Source: Eumeta japonica (taxonomy: Eukaryota; Arthropoda; Insecta; Lepidoptera; Psychidae). From it: DNA of 64,000 nt. The DNA lies in NCBI GenBank assembly GCA_005406025.1, contig BGZK01000748.1, forward strand, positions 186,001-250,000, in the 5' to 3' direction. The translations under genes and the position numbers were made by a program. Shown here one piece after another: positions 1 to 11,900 of this stretch (position 1 is the stretch's first letter; the number at the start of each line of letters is the position of its first letter). The notes beneath the pieces are model-generated. The model was not told the origin of the DNA. It was given only the letters and a program-made list of their open reading frames with translations, and ran no database searches.

Positions 1-1000
1 ACATAGCAATTTTATAATGAAAACAAAAATACTTTGCTGAACATTGTTCAAAACAATATACAATTATTGTATCCAGAAGCATTTTAGAATAATAGTCTCA
101 TAGTACGATGACATTATTGTTGACTTTATGGCGTTTTCAATGTACGTTAAAGATGCAACAAGTTTTGTTGCACACTTGTATCGAGTAGTTAATAAGTTAA
201 GCAAAATTCACAATGTATTGCTTGTAATTAGTAAGTTGCAGGATACGACTTTACACGCGCATCGTCCGCTCTAGTACAATACTCTATTTAAATTTTTTTG
301 TTAATAATATGTAATATTGTCAATTTACTTATTTTGTGATGAGGCTGTCGAGTGTTTTGAGTTATTATTAACCTCACCGATCTCTATTTACAAACTGATT
401 GTTGCTTTTATTTTCTACATTCTAAGTAGGAATTATAATTTAGAAAAAAAAAAATAATTAAATAATTATCGAATTTATACTTAAACAGCGTGGCTCGAAA
501 CTTTATTAGTTTGAAAAACTACTTACGTTATTTTTTCAATAATATAATCGTTACTTTATTATTACCCCCAATAGTACAATCGTTGCAATATTTCCTACGA
601 GAACATAAAATAAATTTTAGTATCTTGTATATCGATCACATCCTGAACTGAATTTGCTATCAAATATCTAGGTTTTCAATAAACCTGATAAGTCATGTTA
701 ACAGGTTTATTGGAAATTATTCATAAGTAAACAATTATTGTGCTCCAAACACGATTTATACGTATTCGCTTCATGCGTCAAATCAACGACTGCTACACGC
801 GCCAGTGGCGCCTGACAGCAATGGATACTCGTTTTGGAGTGGCTCAACTACTGAATAATGATGTCGCATGTTTCACACAAGGCGACTATTATCACGCATG
901 ATATTCGATAACATAATTTTATTACAAGCCTTCAATTATGACGTCATTTTCATAATGATAATGTACCGAGCGACTTAAAACTCGTTATAGAGTATTATTA
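1..1000. other. AT-rich noncoding stretch
   Basis: No gene, RNA gene or recognisable repeat is visible. Both strands are dense in stops and the base composition is strongly AT-biased, as in most of this window. Confidence 0.6.
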
Positions 1001-1340
1001 TTTTTTAACCGACTCCAAATAAGGAGGAGTATTATGTATTTTTCTATGTATTTTTTATGTATGTTCAGCGATAATTTCATGTATGAGGACCGATTTCAAT
1101 TTTTTTTTTGTTTGAATGGGTATACTTCCGAAGTAGTTCCAGTCACCCAGGTAGGATCTGATAATGGGATCCCAGGAAAATCGAGGGAAACCCTCAAATA
1201 TTATACGTATAGTGTGTTTGAGCTCTTTCTTTTAGTTGTTCAAGTTTTAGTTTATGTCAGTTATTTTATCATGGCGCTGATATGATGGAAGCCACTGAAC
1301 TCATGAACGGTTAGGAGATAGGGGGATAATACTGCGACTT
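1001..1340 (+). repeat. Lepidopteran interspersed repeat, TTTTTAACCGACT-type end
   Basis: The segment opens with TTTTTTAACCGACTCCAAAT followed by AAGGAGGAG. This is the reverse complement (diverged) of the end of the repeat at 46952-47493, which finishes with CCTCCTCCTT and then AAAGTCGGTTAAAAA. The two ends therefore behave like the terminal inverted repeat of one interspersed family, which I recognise as common in moth genomes. The interior, up to about 1340, reads like the body of the same family (a region ending in ATGAACGGTTAGGAGATAGG), though its far end is not clear. The open frame at 1034-1285 lies entirely inside it and is not a gene. The AAGGAGG motif is part of the repeat end, not a ribosome-binding site. 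Confidence 0.6.
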
Positions 1341-1639
1341 GTCGCCAGAAACTACTCTTCAATGGGTATTAGTAAAGCCTAGTATATATCGAACTAAAAT
1401 TAATTACTTATTAATTTATATGCATATTTTCATTTACCGATATAATTCCAACGTGACAAGTCATAGCACAACTCTTGTCGATAACAATAGAAACAGTGTG
1501 AATCAATTTAATGTGGATGTGAATAAAAATGTATGAATAGATTATAAAGAATAAGCATAATTTATGCAGTTTGTACAAGAATAATTTGCTAGTTGTGCTC
1601 CAACTAAGAATGTAAATACCCTAAAATGATTATAATCAT

Positions 1640-1694
1640 TCGATCCCGAATTTGTCCACTGGTAAATGCAAGTGGACAATAAATTCGAGATCGA
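1640..1694. repeat. Imperfect inverted repeat, about 20-bp arms
   Basis: TCGATCCCGAATTTGTCCACT at 1640-1660 pairs with the reverse complement of 1671-1694 (AGTGGACAATAAATTCGAGA then TCGA), with one mismatch and a 2-base indel around a 10-base loop. The surrounding 1341-3000 region is otherwise AT-rich and holds no supported gene. Confidence 0.7.
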
Positions 1695-1929
1695 AACTGC
1701 TTTTTTCCACTTGCTCCGTACAAAAATAAACGAGATGCGTGGCCAGTTTTATTGACCAGGGTCTAGTCTACATATAAAGTAACCACATGGATACTAATTT
1801 ACTATACATAATATAATATAATTAATTTATTTTTATGCTGGTATTTAATTATTATATATATAATAAACACATTGAGCGACAATAAGTACAGAATAACTTT
1901 CAAGGAACTACAGTAAATGTAATGTAACG

Positions 1930-2180
1930 CCCAGTAAACGACACGAAAATACCGCCTCGGGGCCCTCGGCACTCCCCAAACTGGAATAAGTGTAGTGATG
2001 AGAAAATTTTTTAAGCGGGGAAAATTCAACCTTCTCCCGATACAAGAACAGTTTGGCCATCACTCACGAGTAACGGCAGTTATCTATCAGTTTTTGGAGG
2101 CGCGCGCGGCGGCCGCGGGCCGAGATTAAAGCCGAGATAGGCCCTTTTTTCATCGACGGCGCCCACACGCCCGCCCTTAA
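1930..2180. other. GC/CpG-rich block
   Basis: A short GC-rich segment includes a run of CGCGCGCGGCGGCCGCGGGC near 2100. It contrasts with AT-rich flanks. It could be a promoter, first exon or regulatory element, but no start codon, splice site pair or known protein domain supports a specific call. A 156-codon open frame on the minus strand (2064-2534) crosses it; its sequence resembles no family I know and it may be chance. Confidence 0.35.
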
Positions 2181-3105
2181 TGTCCCTGTAAAATATCCCA
2201 TTTGTGTTCCCGTTTCTGATATATGAACCGTGTTTACGAATAAATCACGACCCCCATAGATTGAGAAGCGCGAAGCGTTTTTCTTCGATTCCTGGTTAAT
2301 GATTCTGTAACACTCACAAGGCGTGACATTTGAGAGTGCTTTGAGATAGAAATTTTTTTTCCACCTTTGACAGCTACTATTTCTGTTGCCGTGCTCCGGT
2401 TGGTAGAAGAAAATAGAAAAATTTTCATAGCATTGTACATTGGGGATTAATTCGGTCAGCATGAAAAATATATTTAAAGTGACGGAAACGAAAGAGCATT
2501 GAAATAATTTCGAAAGCTCTTGTGTAAAAGCCATTTAATTTCCCTTTTTTTTTAATAATCATTATAAAGCGATGGGTAAGTATCGGTCGACACTTGCGTA
2601 TTAAAGTAGTACGCAGTAGACCAATGGTAAGTGTTTGTGACTGTTTAACAGTAAAACAGCAGAATGTGAAATACATACATTACGAAGTAGTGTCTACTAT
2701 GACACGTTCTCTCAATTTTTATAGAGTTCATTTAGAAAATCGTGAACAATTTAAAATTTTAATTTAAAACTATGTCCATGTAATAGTACAATTTTTATGT
2801 TATTTTTATTTCATCATTGAATCCTATCTTAATGTGAAATAAAATATAAAGAAATCAAACCTCTAAATCATGAAAATTTGTTTATTCGGTAATTTTATTT
2901 TCCTGCAAGTACACATAGTATCGTCTAGAATTAAAATGATATTTCTAAACAGTTCTTGAATTTATTTGTACAATTACAAACATCACGCCACATAAGCTAT
3001 GGATGTGTCGTATATGACAAGTGAATCAAAATCATTAAACGCAACCTATTCTTCGCTGCGCGCGTCCGCTCGCTTAAACCCCCTGTATTTTTAATATACA
3101 AATAT

Positions 3106-3290
3106 TTACTTGCACTTATACATCTCATAAAAGGGGTCCTCTCGCCCTTGAAGAGGGTCACGCAGGTCGCGGCTCTCCAAACGCGTGCCGGAAGCTCGCG
3201 CATCTTTTCGAGGAGCCGGAGTAAAACTCTGACGGCGTGCAGGTATCCTTTGGAGGTCCACCTTCAGCGTTTCGAGTGAACGATAATTGA
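3106..3290 (-). other. GC-rich block with possible minus-strand terminal exon
   Basis: A GC-rich island sits in AT-rich DNA about 4.4 kb downstream (minus sense) of the Rnd-like GTPase exon. One minus frame is open to a stop at 3106-3108. It encodes a basic, disordered-looking tail (ending YEMYKCK) of about 55 residues with Arg/Pro/Ser-rich composition. A second minus frame overlaps it. No CAAX box or GTPase motif is seen, so a link with the GTPase is speculation. It could equally be a decayed repeat. Confidence 0.15.
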
Positions 3291-3802
3291 CGAAGGCCCG
3301 GAGTTTACACGTGCACATTGAAATCATTTTATTTTATAACAAGTATGTTATTCCCAGACATGATCAACTTCGTACAAAACATTATTACGATCTGTCGCAG
3401 TCCTCCGTGCGTGGTTCGAGGACAGACATCCCGGAAAATATACATTCACGTTTGTAATATTAAAAAAAGTTTAAGAATTTCAATGACTACACAAATAACA
3501 ATAGCATGTTAAACAATGCATTGAGCAGTAAAAGCTTTGCAATAAAAGTGAGGAAAGGCGATAAACATTTGAAAATGAAAACTCAAATGAATACTTGAAT
3601 ACGTAAAAAACAATTGGAAAATAAATGGGAGGTCATGGGTAAGCAGTTATGAAAACAAAACCGTCCGCTGCAAGTATTGCGTAGCTAATTCTATGTTTAC
3701 TTATATATAAAGAGAAACCGCAAAGCGGGAATAGGACTCGCATCCTGAGGGTTCTGTACTAACTTATGTATGTCAATATATAATCATATAATATATATCG
3801 AA

Positions 3803-3860
3803 CAAAAATCATTAAGACTCTTGATGGATTATAATCCATCAAGAGTCTTAATGATTTTTG
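3803..3860. repeat. Perfect 58-bp palindrome, no loop
   Basis: CAAAAATCATTAAGACTCTT at 3803 begins a 29-base arm followed immediately by its exact reverse complement, which ends ATGATTTTTG at 3860. Pairing continues outward with mismatches for about seven more bases. The centre is TTA|TAA. This is the longest loop-free palindrome I found in the window. It shares no sequence with the other palindromes. Confidence 0.95.
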
Positions 3861-3999
3861 CTCAATTTGTATCTGATATCAGTACATGATACTGATACTG
3901 GAGAGACATTGGTACCAGGAAAATCAGAATTTGATGACGGTCCCACATTCCAATGGCAAGTGTAAGTTTGTAATCACAAAATATATTTTATCATGTGAT

Positions 4000-4370
4000 A
4001 TAACTATAAATTAACGATATTCATATTTTTTCATTTGCTTGTCTTTTTACTTGAAAAAAGTAAAGGCCTAGAGACCTTTATTTTTTTCAAATTTCAATAT
4101 TTATTTAAATAGGAAGTACCCTATAGGTTAGGATTTATTTGTGAGCATAAATGGTCATATTTTGGCCGTATTTATTGATTAGGTGGACTTAGAACATTGC
4201 TTTTTTTTGTTAGAGGTATAAAGGATCTCAGACTTAAATATTTGATGTTAATTTCAATTTGATATCTCTACGCGTTCCCAAACAAAGGGGTCTTGACTAA
4301 CAGACGGACAACGAAGTGTCCCTATAAGGGTTCTATTTTCCTATAGAGGTACGAGACTATAAAAAGGTAT
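4000..4370 (+). repeat. Interspersed repeat related to the 39.6-kb ACGGAACCCTA end
   Basis: Near 4300 the sequence ACAGACGGACAACGAAGTGT is followed by TATAAGGGTTCTATTTTCC and GAGGTACGAGACTATAAAAA. This has the layout of the widespread lepidopteran repeat end seen at 39590-39650 (GACAGACGGACAG ... ACGGAACCCTAAAAA), in diverged form. No coding capacity is visible. Confidence 0.55.
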
Positions 4371-4559
4371 TTCTATTTATAGTAGCATAAAAACTAATAA
4401 TATATTTTAATAGACGAATGCGTTTCGAGCGGTAAATACTCATTAGCAATGATGTTAGTGTACTATAATTGCAATTAGTATAATTAAATTGAAACATAAC
4501 AAAAGCTGTTCATGCGTCCCCGACACCTATATTTAACACGTAGATTATAGAACTAACAA

Positions 4560-4600
4560 TCGGACTAAAAATTGTCGACAATCGACAATTTTTAGTCCGA
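4560..4600. repeat. Perfect inverted repeat, 19-bp arms, 3-base loop
   Basis: TCGGACTAAAAATTGTCGA at 4560-4578 and its exact reverse complement at 4582-4600 flank the loop CAA. The sequence is unrelated to the 3803-3860 palindrome about 700 bases away. The GC-richer stretch that follows (4640-4960) has short overlapping frames on both strands that resemble nothing known. Confidence 0.95.
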
Positions 4601-5189
4601 ATGGAAAATAAAAAACGACACAAGGACGCTTCTTTTACACAAGCCGACCAGATATTTCGTTACACGTTTTCCAATCTCGGGGCTATGAATCGGATCCCGG
4701 ATCCGAAAATTGGAACTTTTTTTGTACAGCACGACATCGGTGACGAACGTTTCGCGTTACAAAACACACGCGCGCGTGTGGAAAATGGGAGTCCGCGCCG
4801 CGAGGACTCCATCTGGGGTACGGGTTAGCGCAATAATTCGGCCGGCGGATTTGCCGGACGATAATCAACTTTATTCCTATAGGGTTAGGGTCCGTTCTGG
4901 TGAACGGGTTGTCGAATGTGACGGTCTGTTACTCCCCCGATGGGGAAGTTTCTACCGGATTATCGTGTAAAGATGGAGTTAGTTCCTTGATTGAATTCAT
5001 TATTCCCCTCCTGCGTGTACGCACGTTTTCGTGTATCGAATAATGTATCGGAAATAACTATAGGGTGTTATGTGGAAACTATAGGTGATAATTAGATGAA
5101 TGCAAGAGCAAATCCGACTAAGCATGAAAGTAAAAAAATAATACTAATAAATCAAAATTGAAATAAAAAATTCAATTATAAAAAGAATA

Positions 5190-5420
5190 AATTAAAATAG
5201 AGGTATAAGTTAAATGTGCATTTTTTTACTAGCAGTATAAGACTCTTTTGTATTTTTGAGGCTTGATAATTTTTAGGGTTTCGTACATCCAAATAAAAAT
5301 AAAATACGGAATTCTTATAGGATCGGTCGTGTCCGAGTCTCTGTCCATCTGTCACATTCATTTTGCGTCGAATGTAATGGACCAATAAGTCCAAAAGATG
5401 GTGCACATATGATTTTATGT
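5190..5420 (-). repeat. Interspersed repeat, ACGGAACCCTA-type, reverse orientation
   Basis: Read on the minus strand, this shows a GTGACAGATGGACAGAGACT block, then CCTATAAGAATTCCGTATTT, then GTACGAAACCCTAAAAATT. That is the same order as in the repeats ending near 4350 and 39650, on the opposite strand. The 85-codon minus-strand frame over it is a shadow of the repeat. Confidence 0.55.
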
Positions 5421-5429
5421 AAGGCAAAA

Positions 5430-6127
5430 ACACACGTCTAACGTAAATGAATTAATATTGGTTATGGAGTTATTTTTCGAGGGTCGATTACAAAAATTAA
5501 AAAAAAGTTTTGTAAATTTTACTGTGTGACATATAAAATGAAAGAGTCTCAAATGTATAAAATAATTTAACAACAAATAGTTTTCAATATTTAGGAAAGT
5601 AGACGAAATTGATCATTTTGAAAATAAGTCAATACTTTTGGATTTCAGGTAAACTTATAAGAAGTCTGTGGTCTTAAAATAAGTTGGTAAAAGTTTCATT
5701 CATAATTGTACACACAAACTTGTAGTTGTTATTGTTTTAATTACTGCTAATAAGTTTGGATCAGACTAAAACAAAATGCAAATATATCTATATCACGGAA
5801 ACCCTTCTCCACGCGCGTTCAAGTCGCACTTAATAATTTCTTATAATATTCTTTAGACAGATTTTTTTATTTCATATAAATGTCTGTCAACAACGGTTCT
5901 AAATCAAACTCTTTATCTTATGAACAGTATCCAAACACTCCATCAGAAAGTTAAAGCTATATAATTTAACGGGCGAATAACATGTCGACAGTACGACGCG
6001 AAGAATGTATATGAATAAATTATAATTTCAAAACATTAAGAACACCGTTCAAACAACTTGAGCGTTCGAACCTCCGTATCCAATTAATAACGATGAAAGT
6101 CAAGCGAATAGTGAACTCGATCTCACG
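5430..6127. other. AT-rich noncoding stretch
   Basis: No gene or recognisable repeat is seen. Only short frames and homopolymer-rich AT sequence are present. Confidence 0.55.
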
Positions 6128-6161
6128 AATCGCGGTATGTATGACAATGCATACCGCGATT
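6128..6161. repeat. Perfect inverted repeat, 12-bp arms
   Basis: AATCGCGGTATG at 6128-6139 pairs exactly with CATACCGCGATT at 6150-6161 across a 10-base loop. It stands at the upstream edge of a GC-rich block. Confidence 0.85.
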
Positions 6162-6169
6162 TTTAGCGC

Positions 6170-6530
6170 GATTGGATCTCCGAGCCGCTGGAGGCGCGAG
6201 CGCGAGTCCAGTGCAATTTGGCATTCAAGTGTCTTATAGGAGAGCCTCGACGTCCGTGCGGCGGTGACGTCACAGAGCGTTCTTTACGACAAACACTCAA
6301 AATTTATAACAAACACATTTTTGATAATTATTAAACGTTCAAATTCAGTCGAAAGCCATCGTCTCCACCTCGTCGTGTCCATGTCGCCCGTCAAACGCTC
6401 GGGCGTTAAACCGCGGAGGGCGACATCGTGACGTTTGCGTGCCGACGCGTATAGCACACCTACGTCGGAAGCGGCGGCACACCTACGTCGAGAACGTAGA
6501 GCGACGAATTCGCTTTCGCTACGAAACATG
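6170..6530. promoter_or_regulatory. GC-rich block with a CRE-like TGACGTCA
   Basis: This is a compositionally distinct GC/CpG-rich segment. A perfect palindromic TGACGTCA lies at 6265-6272, the consensus bound by CREB/ATF bZIP factors. A direct repeat of an ACACCTACGTCG-like unit occurs around 6457-6493. It may be a promoter or first exon of a gene in either direction; no start or splice structure decides this. The motif is seen directly and regulatory function is inference. Confidence 0.3.
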
Positions 6531-7049
6531 AAAAAGCCTCTACATTATCCGCGGTTAAGGTGAAAAACCGTTGTAAATATTGTGCTATTGTACAGGTCAA
6601 AAATATTTATCATATTGATATAACAATTTCCTTCACATTCACAAAAAACAAAAGAACAGGGAATACATCTAAGAATTTCACTTTTAGCAAAAAGACAGAA
6701 ATAGTGAGTGAATTAATTATTTTATAATTAATTATAATCATCATTATATTAAAATAAAATAGTTACGATCGTCACCGACAATCTTTCTTCTTATGACTGG
6801 TTATGACAACTACTTATGTAGTTATTTCGTGAAATATATAATCGGTCGTTCCCGTGAGGCTGGCACAATCTTTTTTTCAATTTCGTCATGTTCGTGTACA
6901 TCTTTTTTCATTTTAAAATTTGTCTCGACTACAACAAAAACCTTGCAAACAACTACACATGAAAAAGCGAGGTGTGAACACTCGTTCCGTTTGTTGTTTG
7001 CGAAACCGGCACAGGAAGTAGGATAAAATCTGCGCATAGAACTGTTCGC

Positions 7050-7330
7050 TACTGTGGAGACGGACAACTCGACGCGTACCGGAGGCGAGCTCGCCGTTGC
7101 GGTCCCGCGACGTAAGTGTACTACAGGCATAATGTTCAACAGCGCATCCGACATGCGCGTAAACGAAATATCTTGAGCGTGCAGTGCGCATTGTCCGCCC
7201 GGGTCCGGTCGGTGCGGTTAGTTCCCCATTATCGCTATTAATAGTGCATCCGGCGCCGGCGGCGATGACCCTCGCGTCCGGCCGCGGCCGTGCGTTAGCG
7301 TCGTCGCTTTAATAAATGCGCTCCCTGTTA
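7050..7330. promoter_or_regulatory. GC-rich block, possible promoter or untranslated exon
   Basis: A CpG-rich segment contains GGCGCCGGCGGCGATGACCC and GCGTCCGGCCGCGGCCGTGC. Within it, CGACGTAAGTG near 7107 resembles a plus-strand splice donor. It lies about 400-700 bases downstream (minus sense) of the Rnd-like exon, so it could be intronic regulatory DNA for that gene. No protein family is visible. The 7331-7679 stretch is AT-rich and empty. Confidence 0.25.
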
Positions 7331-7679
7331 CACGAATCGGGAAAATTAATGTGTAATAAAGTGATTCTATACGTTGTTAAACGAAATAATGTTTGTCGTG
7401 TTGCTAATATTAATATTTTATTTCCATATCATTTTATTGAATATATCGGGAAATTGGCACATTTTTCATAGTTTTCCAAAGTGGTTGGTAATTAAAAAAA
7501 AAGCACAAATAGTCGATGCCAGTTAATAGCCATAACAGATGCAGTTGTGTCTCAAATTTTGTCATTCGAAATCCTTTTGACTTAATAGCATTTGATGATT
7601 TTTAATTTTGTTTTAAATTTTGATTATTCAATAATCATAATATCCAGCTATTTAGGGGCGTTAAAAACACAATACACAC

Positions 7680-7814
7680 CTCGGTGTAGTGGTCAGAGAC
7701 GAATCTCTGCACGAGCGCGGTCTTCCCGCACTGCGCGTCGCCCACCAGCACCACCTTGACCTCCTCCTCGGGCAGCGGGGCGCCGCCACCCTCCTGTTTC
7801 TTGTTCGCCCACAT
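7680..7814 (-). CDS. Rnd-like Rho-family small GTPase, first coding exon (partial gene)
   Basis: The exon encodes 45 residues beginning MWANKKQ. A Gly/Pro/Glu-rich leader is followed by the beta-1 strand VKVVLVG and the P-loop GDAQCGKT (residues 25-32), which binds nucleotide phosphates. The Gln in GDxQCGKT is typical of Rnd-type Rho proteins (Rnd1-3), which bind GTP but hydrolyse it poorly and act on actin organisation. Canonical Rho proteins have GDGACGKT. The frame ends at GAG followed by GTGTGT, a plausible phase-0 donor; a donor two bases later is possible. TTGTTCCAG just upstream of the ATG looks like an acceptor, so an upstream untranslated exon is likely and the ATG at 7814 is preferred over one 13 codons earlier in the presumed intron. 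Switch II, NKxD and C-terminal exons should lie at lower coordinates or outside the window; I did not find them. Coding here is much more GC-rich than the flanks. Confidence 0.75.
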
Positions 7815-8502
7815 CCTGTCCTGGAACAATAGTTTTCTATGAAGATACAGCACATGAGGTATTTAGAGTACGATAGCTAGTTGTACAGGCCCTGGTACTC
7901 CCGTTTCTCCCTCATGAACACATCTACTATCCTATCAGTAATGCCGGAGGCCCTACGGGTAGAAGTGTCATGGCCAGGTCAAACTTAATTGTTAACAATT
8001 ATTATTATTTTTATATGTACAATTTTTCCGTATTTGTGTATGTATGTGTATGGGCCGATTATAATGAAGTTATTGGTGTGTGTTTGAGTAAGTATCTAGA
8101 TGGTTTAGATTCATAATTGGACCCGATAGGTGGCGCTACGATTGAATTCTAGGATTATTCTTTATTTTATTGAAGAATTTTTTTCGCAGACATATTATAA
8201 CCCCAACATTCCACTCCCATATTTTAAAATGAATAACTGACCGCTAAAATCTCCTGATAAGTTCATGGATAATTGACCTTCTGAAAATAATTCTTACTGT
8301 GTTTATAATAGGTAGGTTTGTGTACTATGGGTGGTATTGATGTCGAATTCTGTGGTATTTGACGTACGCATCAATACATGCCGAATTTTAATTTTGGTCT
8401 GGGCAACAGAAAACCGCGCAATGACGAAACGAGAGAATTGAAATGTCAAACTCAATGTCAAAGGTCACTCGGTATCGTACCATTTATCATAACGAAAAAA
8501 AA

Positions 8503-8922
8503 ATATTCATTCGTATAGTAGGAAGAAGGATGAAATAATAGTAACAATTTAAAACATTTATTTATACAAAGAATTATATTTAAAACATTAATTTATACAA
8601 AGAATCTCGCACTGAATTTCATATTAACAAAATTTATTTTTACCTTTACACATACATACGTATTTATATACAAATATACATACAATAACACGTCTCTGTA
8701 TCTCGCTCTTAGGCGGGCTAACTGTGCTCGAGTGGAAGGGACGCGTGCCTTTCACTTTATGTCTGTCTCTCTCGCTCTTAGGCGGGCTAACCATGCCCGA
8801 GTGGAAGGGACGCGTGCCTCTCCACTCGCTCTCATTGTGAGCGCATAACGTGAGCGGAGCGTAACGCAGTTTCTTGAAGTGTCACCCGGCAAACCAATTT
8901 ATAAGACGTTGTCACGTCAAAA
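8503..8922 (+). mobile_element. Unclassified nonautonomous element, copy 1 (left end missing)
   Basis: From AATATTCATTCGTATAGTAG at 8503 this matches the copies at 15644-16090 (same strand) and 57929-58384 (opposite strand), down to the shared right end GACGTTGTCACGTCAAAA at about 8922. Internal hallmarks are repeated blocks of ATTTATACAAAGAAT and a run of TACATACGTATTTATATAC. The left inverted end (TTTTACGTGACAACG) present in copy 2 is absent here. The middle carries a tandem duplication not seen in the other copies. No coding capacity is visible. Confidence 0.75.
8702..8820 (+). repeat. 69-bp tandem duplication inside element copy 1
   Basis: CTCGCTCTTAGGCGGGCTAA starts at 8702 and again at 8771. 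Both are followed by AGTGGAAGGGACGCGTGCCT, with a few differences between the units. It replaces the GC-rich central part that differs in the other two copies. Confidence 0.9.
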
Positions 8923-11900
8923 GTTTGCTGAACATGTTAATAGCAGGGAAGGGAATGTTCATGCAGGACGACGTCTGTCGGTTCCACGAGTTCAAATCTT
9001 GATCCTAGAAATTTAAATTAAGTTGTGGATGAGTGTTGAATGTTCGTTATTTCTTATTTGAAAACTCTGCAAATTATCGAAGTACACTTGCTAATTGTTC
9101 TTTTGCGATGTTCATGCTTTAATTGGCATGTGTTAAAAGCTATGAGAGTTAGAGATGAGATTTAAGAGACTAGCAAAAGTAATGTAACCATGCCGTTACT
9201 ATATAATGTGCCGATAGACTAATACAATGATGTGTGGTCTTTGGAAATATTATTATTTATTATCAGTTTATTCAAAGTTATATTAAGATCAAAAAGGAAT
9301 TAGTTTTTTATATTGCCCATCCTAACCAAAATGCAGAATGTGCCATATAATTAGGGTATAAATACAGAATATGGACACCTGTGAAATAAAGACGATTTTT
9401 ATATATTGCTCATTTTCCCCATACGACAACTTTACACATGTTTTCATCATGATTTCCTTATTTTAGTTATTCAAATTTTGTATAGAGGAAGAAAGATGAG
9501 ATTTGTTCCTTTCCATACCCAATACATGTTGCGAGTTTTTCTGGCCTGAAATGTTAGATTTTCATGTAAAGTCCAACGATCCCAAGAACTAAATTAGAAT
9601 CTAACGAACGGAACGAAAGGAATTAGAATCTAGCCGTCTTTTGATCATGGAATATGATACATATGTGGTAAGCGATATAAATTAATATTGCTCACCGTAG
9701 TTTGTAGCGAAACCCTTACACACTTAGATGTAACATATATGTTGTTGCAAACTGTACAGATATTTATAGTTTGTAACGTAATAATACCCGAGCGATATTT
9801 GCAATATTATATTACGTCCCCCGCACACTTCATACCATCACCCGCATATCAGTGACCGCTTATGTACGTACTAATATCGGAATGTAAAGAACGGTTAATT
9901 GAAGAATAGTAAATCAAATAATTATTTATTACTTTATATCCACTTTTAAATTATCGGTAGTATCTTTGTTGAAGTGATACTTTTAAAATAAGCGTTTTAG
10001 TACTTAATGTCTTCAATATAAGTTTTAGCCACGAGAAAATTATTTAAGAATAAAATGGTGTTTGCCAGGTCCAATGCGTAACTACAATTTATGATTTTTT
10101 TGGAATAAATATAATAGGCAAAGGGGTAAATAAACACATCTCTGATAATACTGAAAGAATGTGTATACTTTTATTCACAATTATTTATATTGATTTAATA
10201 AAATAAAACTATGGAACTCTATAGCTCCAGATAAAACGATTGGTAACAATGGCAATATCGTTTAATACCATATACATCGAAAGCTTTGCTAATCTGCGTT
10301 AAAAATAAAACGACTGTAAATCAGTAATGGAAGAAAAATACACGAGAATACGTTGCGCGGCCACATATAAATATGTTGTGCTGAGGGGCAACATTACAAC
10401 TTCACTTTTTGTTAACAATCGATTTCGCTCTTCGTATTATTTCGCAAACCGCGGTCTATACATGACAATAAATTTTTGAGGAGTAAGCGCTAAAACATTT
10501 TTAGAAAAATATTTGTTATCAACTTCTCCTTGAAGTAAAAAATAGTAATGCTTTTGAATTACTATTTTATTTAACAATCAAGCGGAAATTAGATTAAATT
10601 CAATAACTAACTTTAAAATATTGATCTAACATATCATAAAAAATTCTGTAAGTATTATAATACGCAATACACTCTATTATTAGATTAAATAACCCTTCAA
10701 AATTATACCAAAATAACTTTCGATGTGTATTTGCTTGATAAATTGATAAAAATTAAAAACGTTTGTAGTATTTAATCAATAACCATTCGAATGTCGGTAA
10801 TTTTTGTTATAAACATCGACTTGGAATATTAATTTGAACCGTCCCAAATTGGCGAGACTGTAATTCCAATCGAGATAAATGGGGGATTGAGCAACGGTAG
10901 TATTAGGTATGAGGATTCGATATGTCGTTCATACAATTGTGTCCAATATCACACACTGAGGATATTATAGCCGGAATATATCTAAATACTTACCGGATTT
11001 TTTATTATCACAATGTGATTAAGATGAATTTTCAACATTTTTATAGTCTCAATATACGCTCAATGCATGTACGTTTTTACTTTGTACTGTCATCGCCTAA
11101 TATGTCTTTAATAATTTTTTTCATCATTTATATTTAGGGGCATTCGCGTCTAAGCGAGGGCTCGCCTGTTAAAAGTCACGTATGAACCAAAGGATGCTCG
11201 AGTTCGTTGTTCATCCTAGGTGAATCGAGCAATGCGTTTTTAACCTAATTTGAATTGAACCACTCGCTCTATGCCGAGATTGAGTTGAGTTTTCGGCGCC
11301 GGACGTTGGCGACGTCGGTGATAACGGTCATAGTCCACAACCCGCACTAGAGCAACTTGGACTAATTGATGCCTATGTCGCTCAAACTGAAATATGGACT
11401 AATTATTGTATCATAAATCTTATTTAGACTTAAATTCTTGGCACACATGTTTTCGATGCATTAGCTCGAATCACACCAACAACGATATCCCTTTTAAGTA
11501 CAAAATGTGTCGAGGCACGTATTACGCACGAGGTATCCGTAAATATATTTATGGTAACGCACGCACGAAACGTCTTTAATTTTAATGGAGGCATTAACGT
11601 ATAATCGGCAACATATATAGTAACGAGTCGTCGGGCAAGCACATTAAAATACCAATTCGATTTGTCTCTTAATAATGGTTCAGGATTCACTTATCATAAG
11701 TCAATAATCCCTCTACTAATGACCCGTTTCTTCGTGAAGGAAAGAAGTAAATACTTTGAAGAAGACACGTTCAAAACAGCGACGATTAATGGAAGATCGT
11801 CATTATTTTGCATTTTTTTGTATTCCGTGTGGAACAATAATAATGGTAATGAAAAGAAATTACTCTTAAATAAGAACGTTTCATTATGAAATACATTCTG

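Noticed and set aside
1022..1036. AAGGAGGAG followed by ATG, like a Shine-Dalgarno start
   Set aside because: The genome is eukaryotic and the motif is part of the TTTTTAACCGACT-type repeat end.
2064..2534. 156-codon minus-strand open frame
   Set aside because: It is the second longest frame, but it has no familiar domain. Its second half crosses a GC-rich block where stops are rare, and another minus frame overlaps it. I kept only the GC block.
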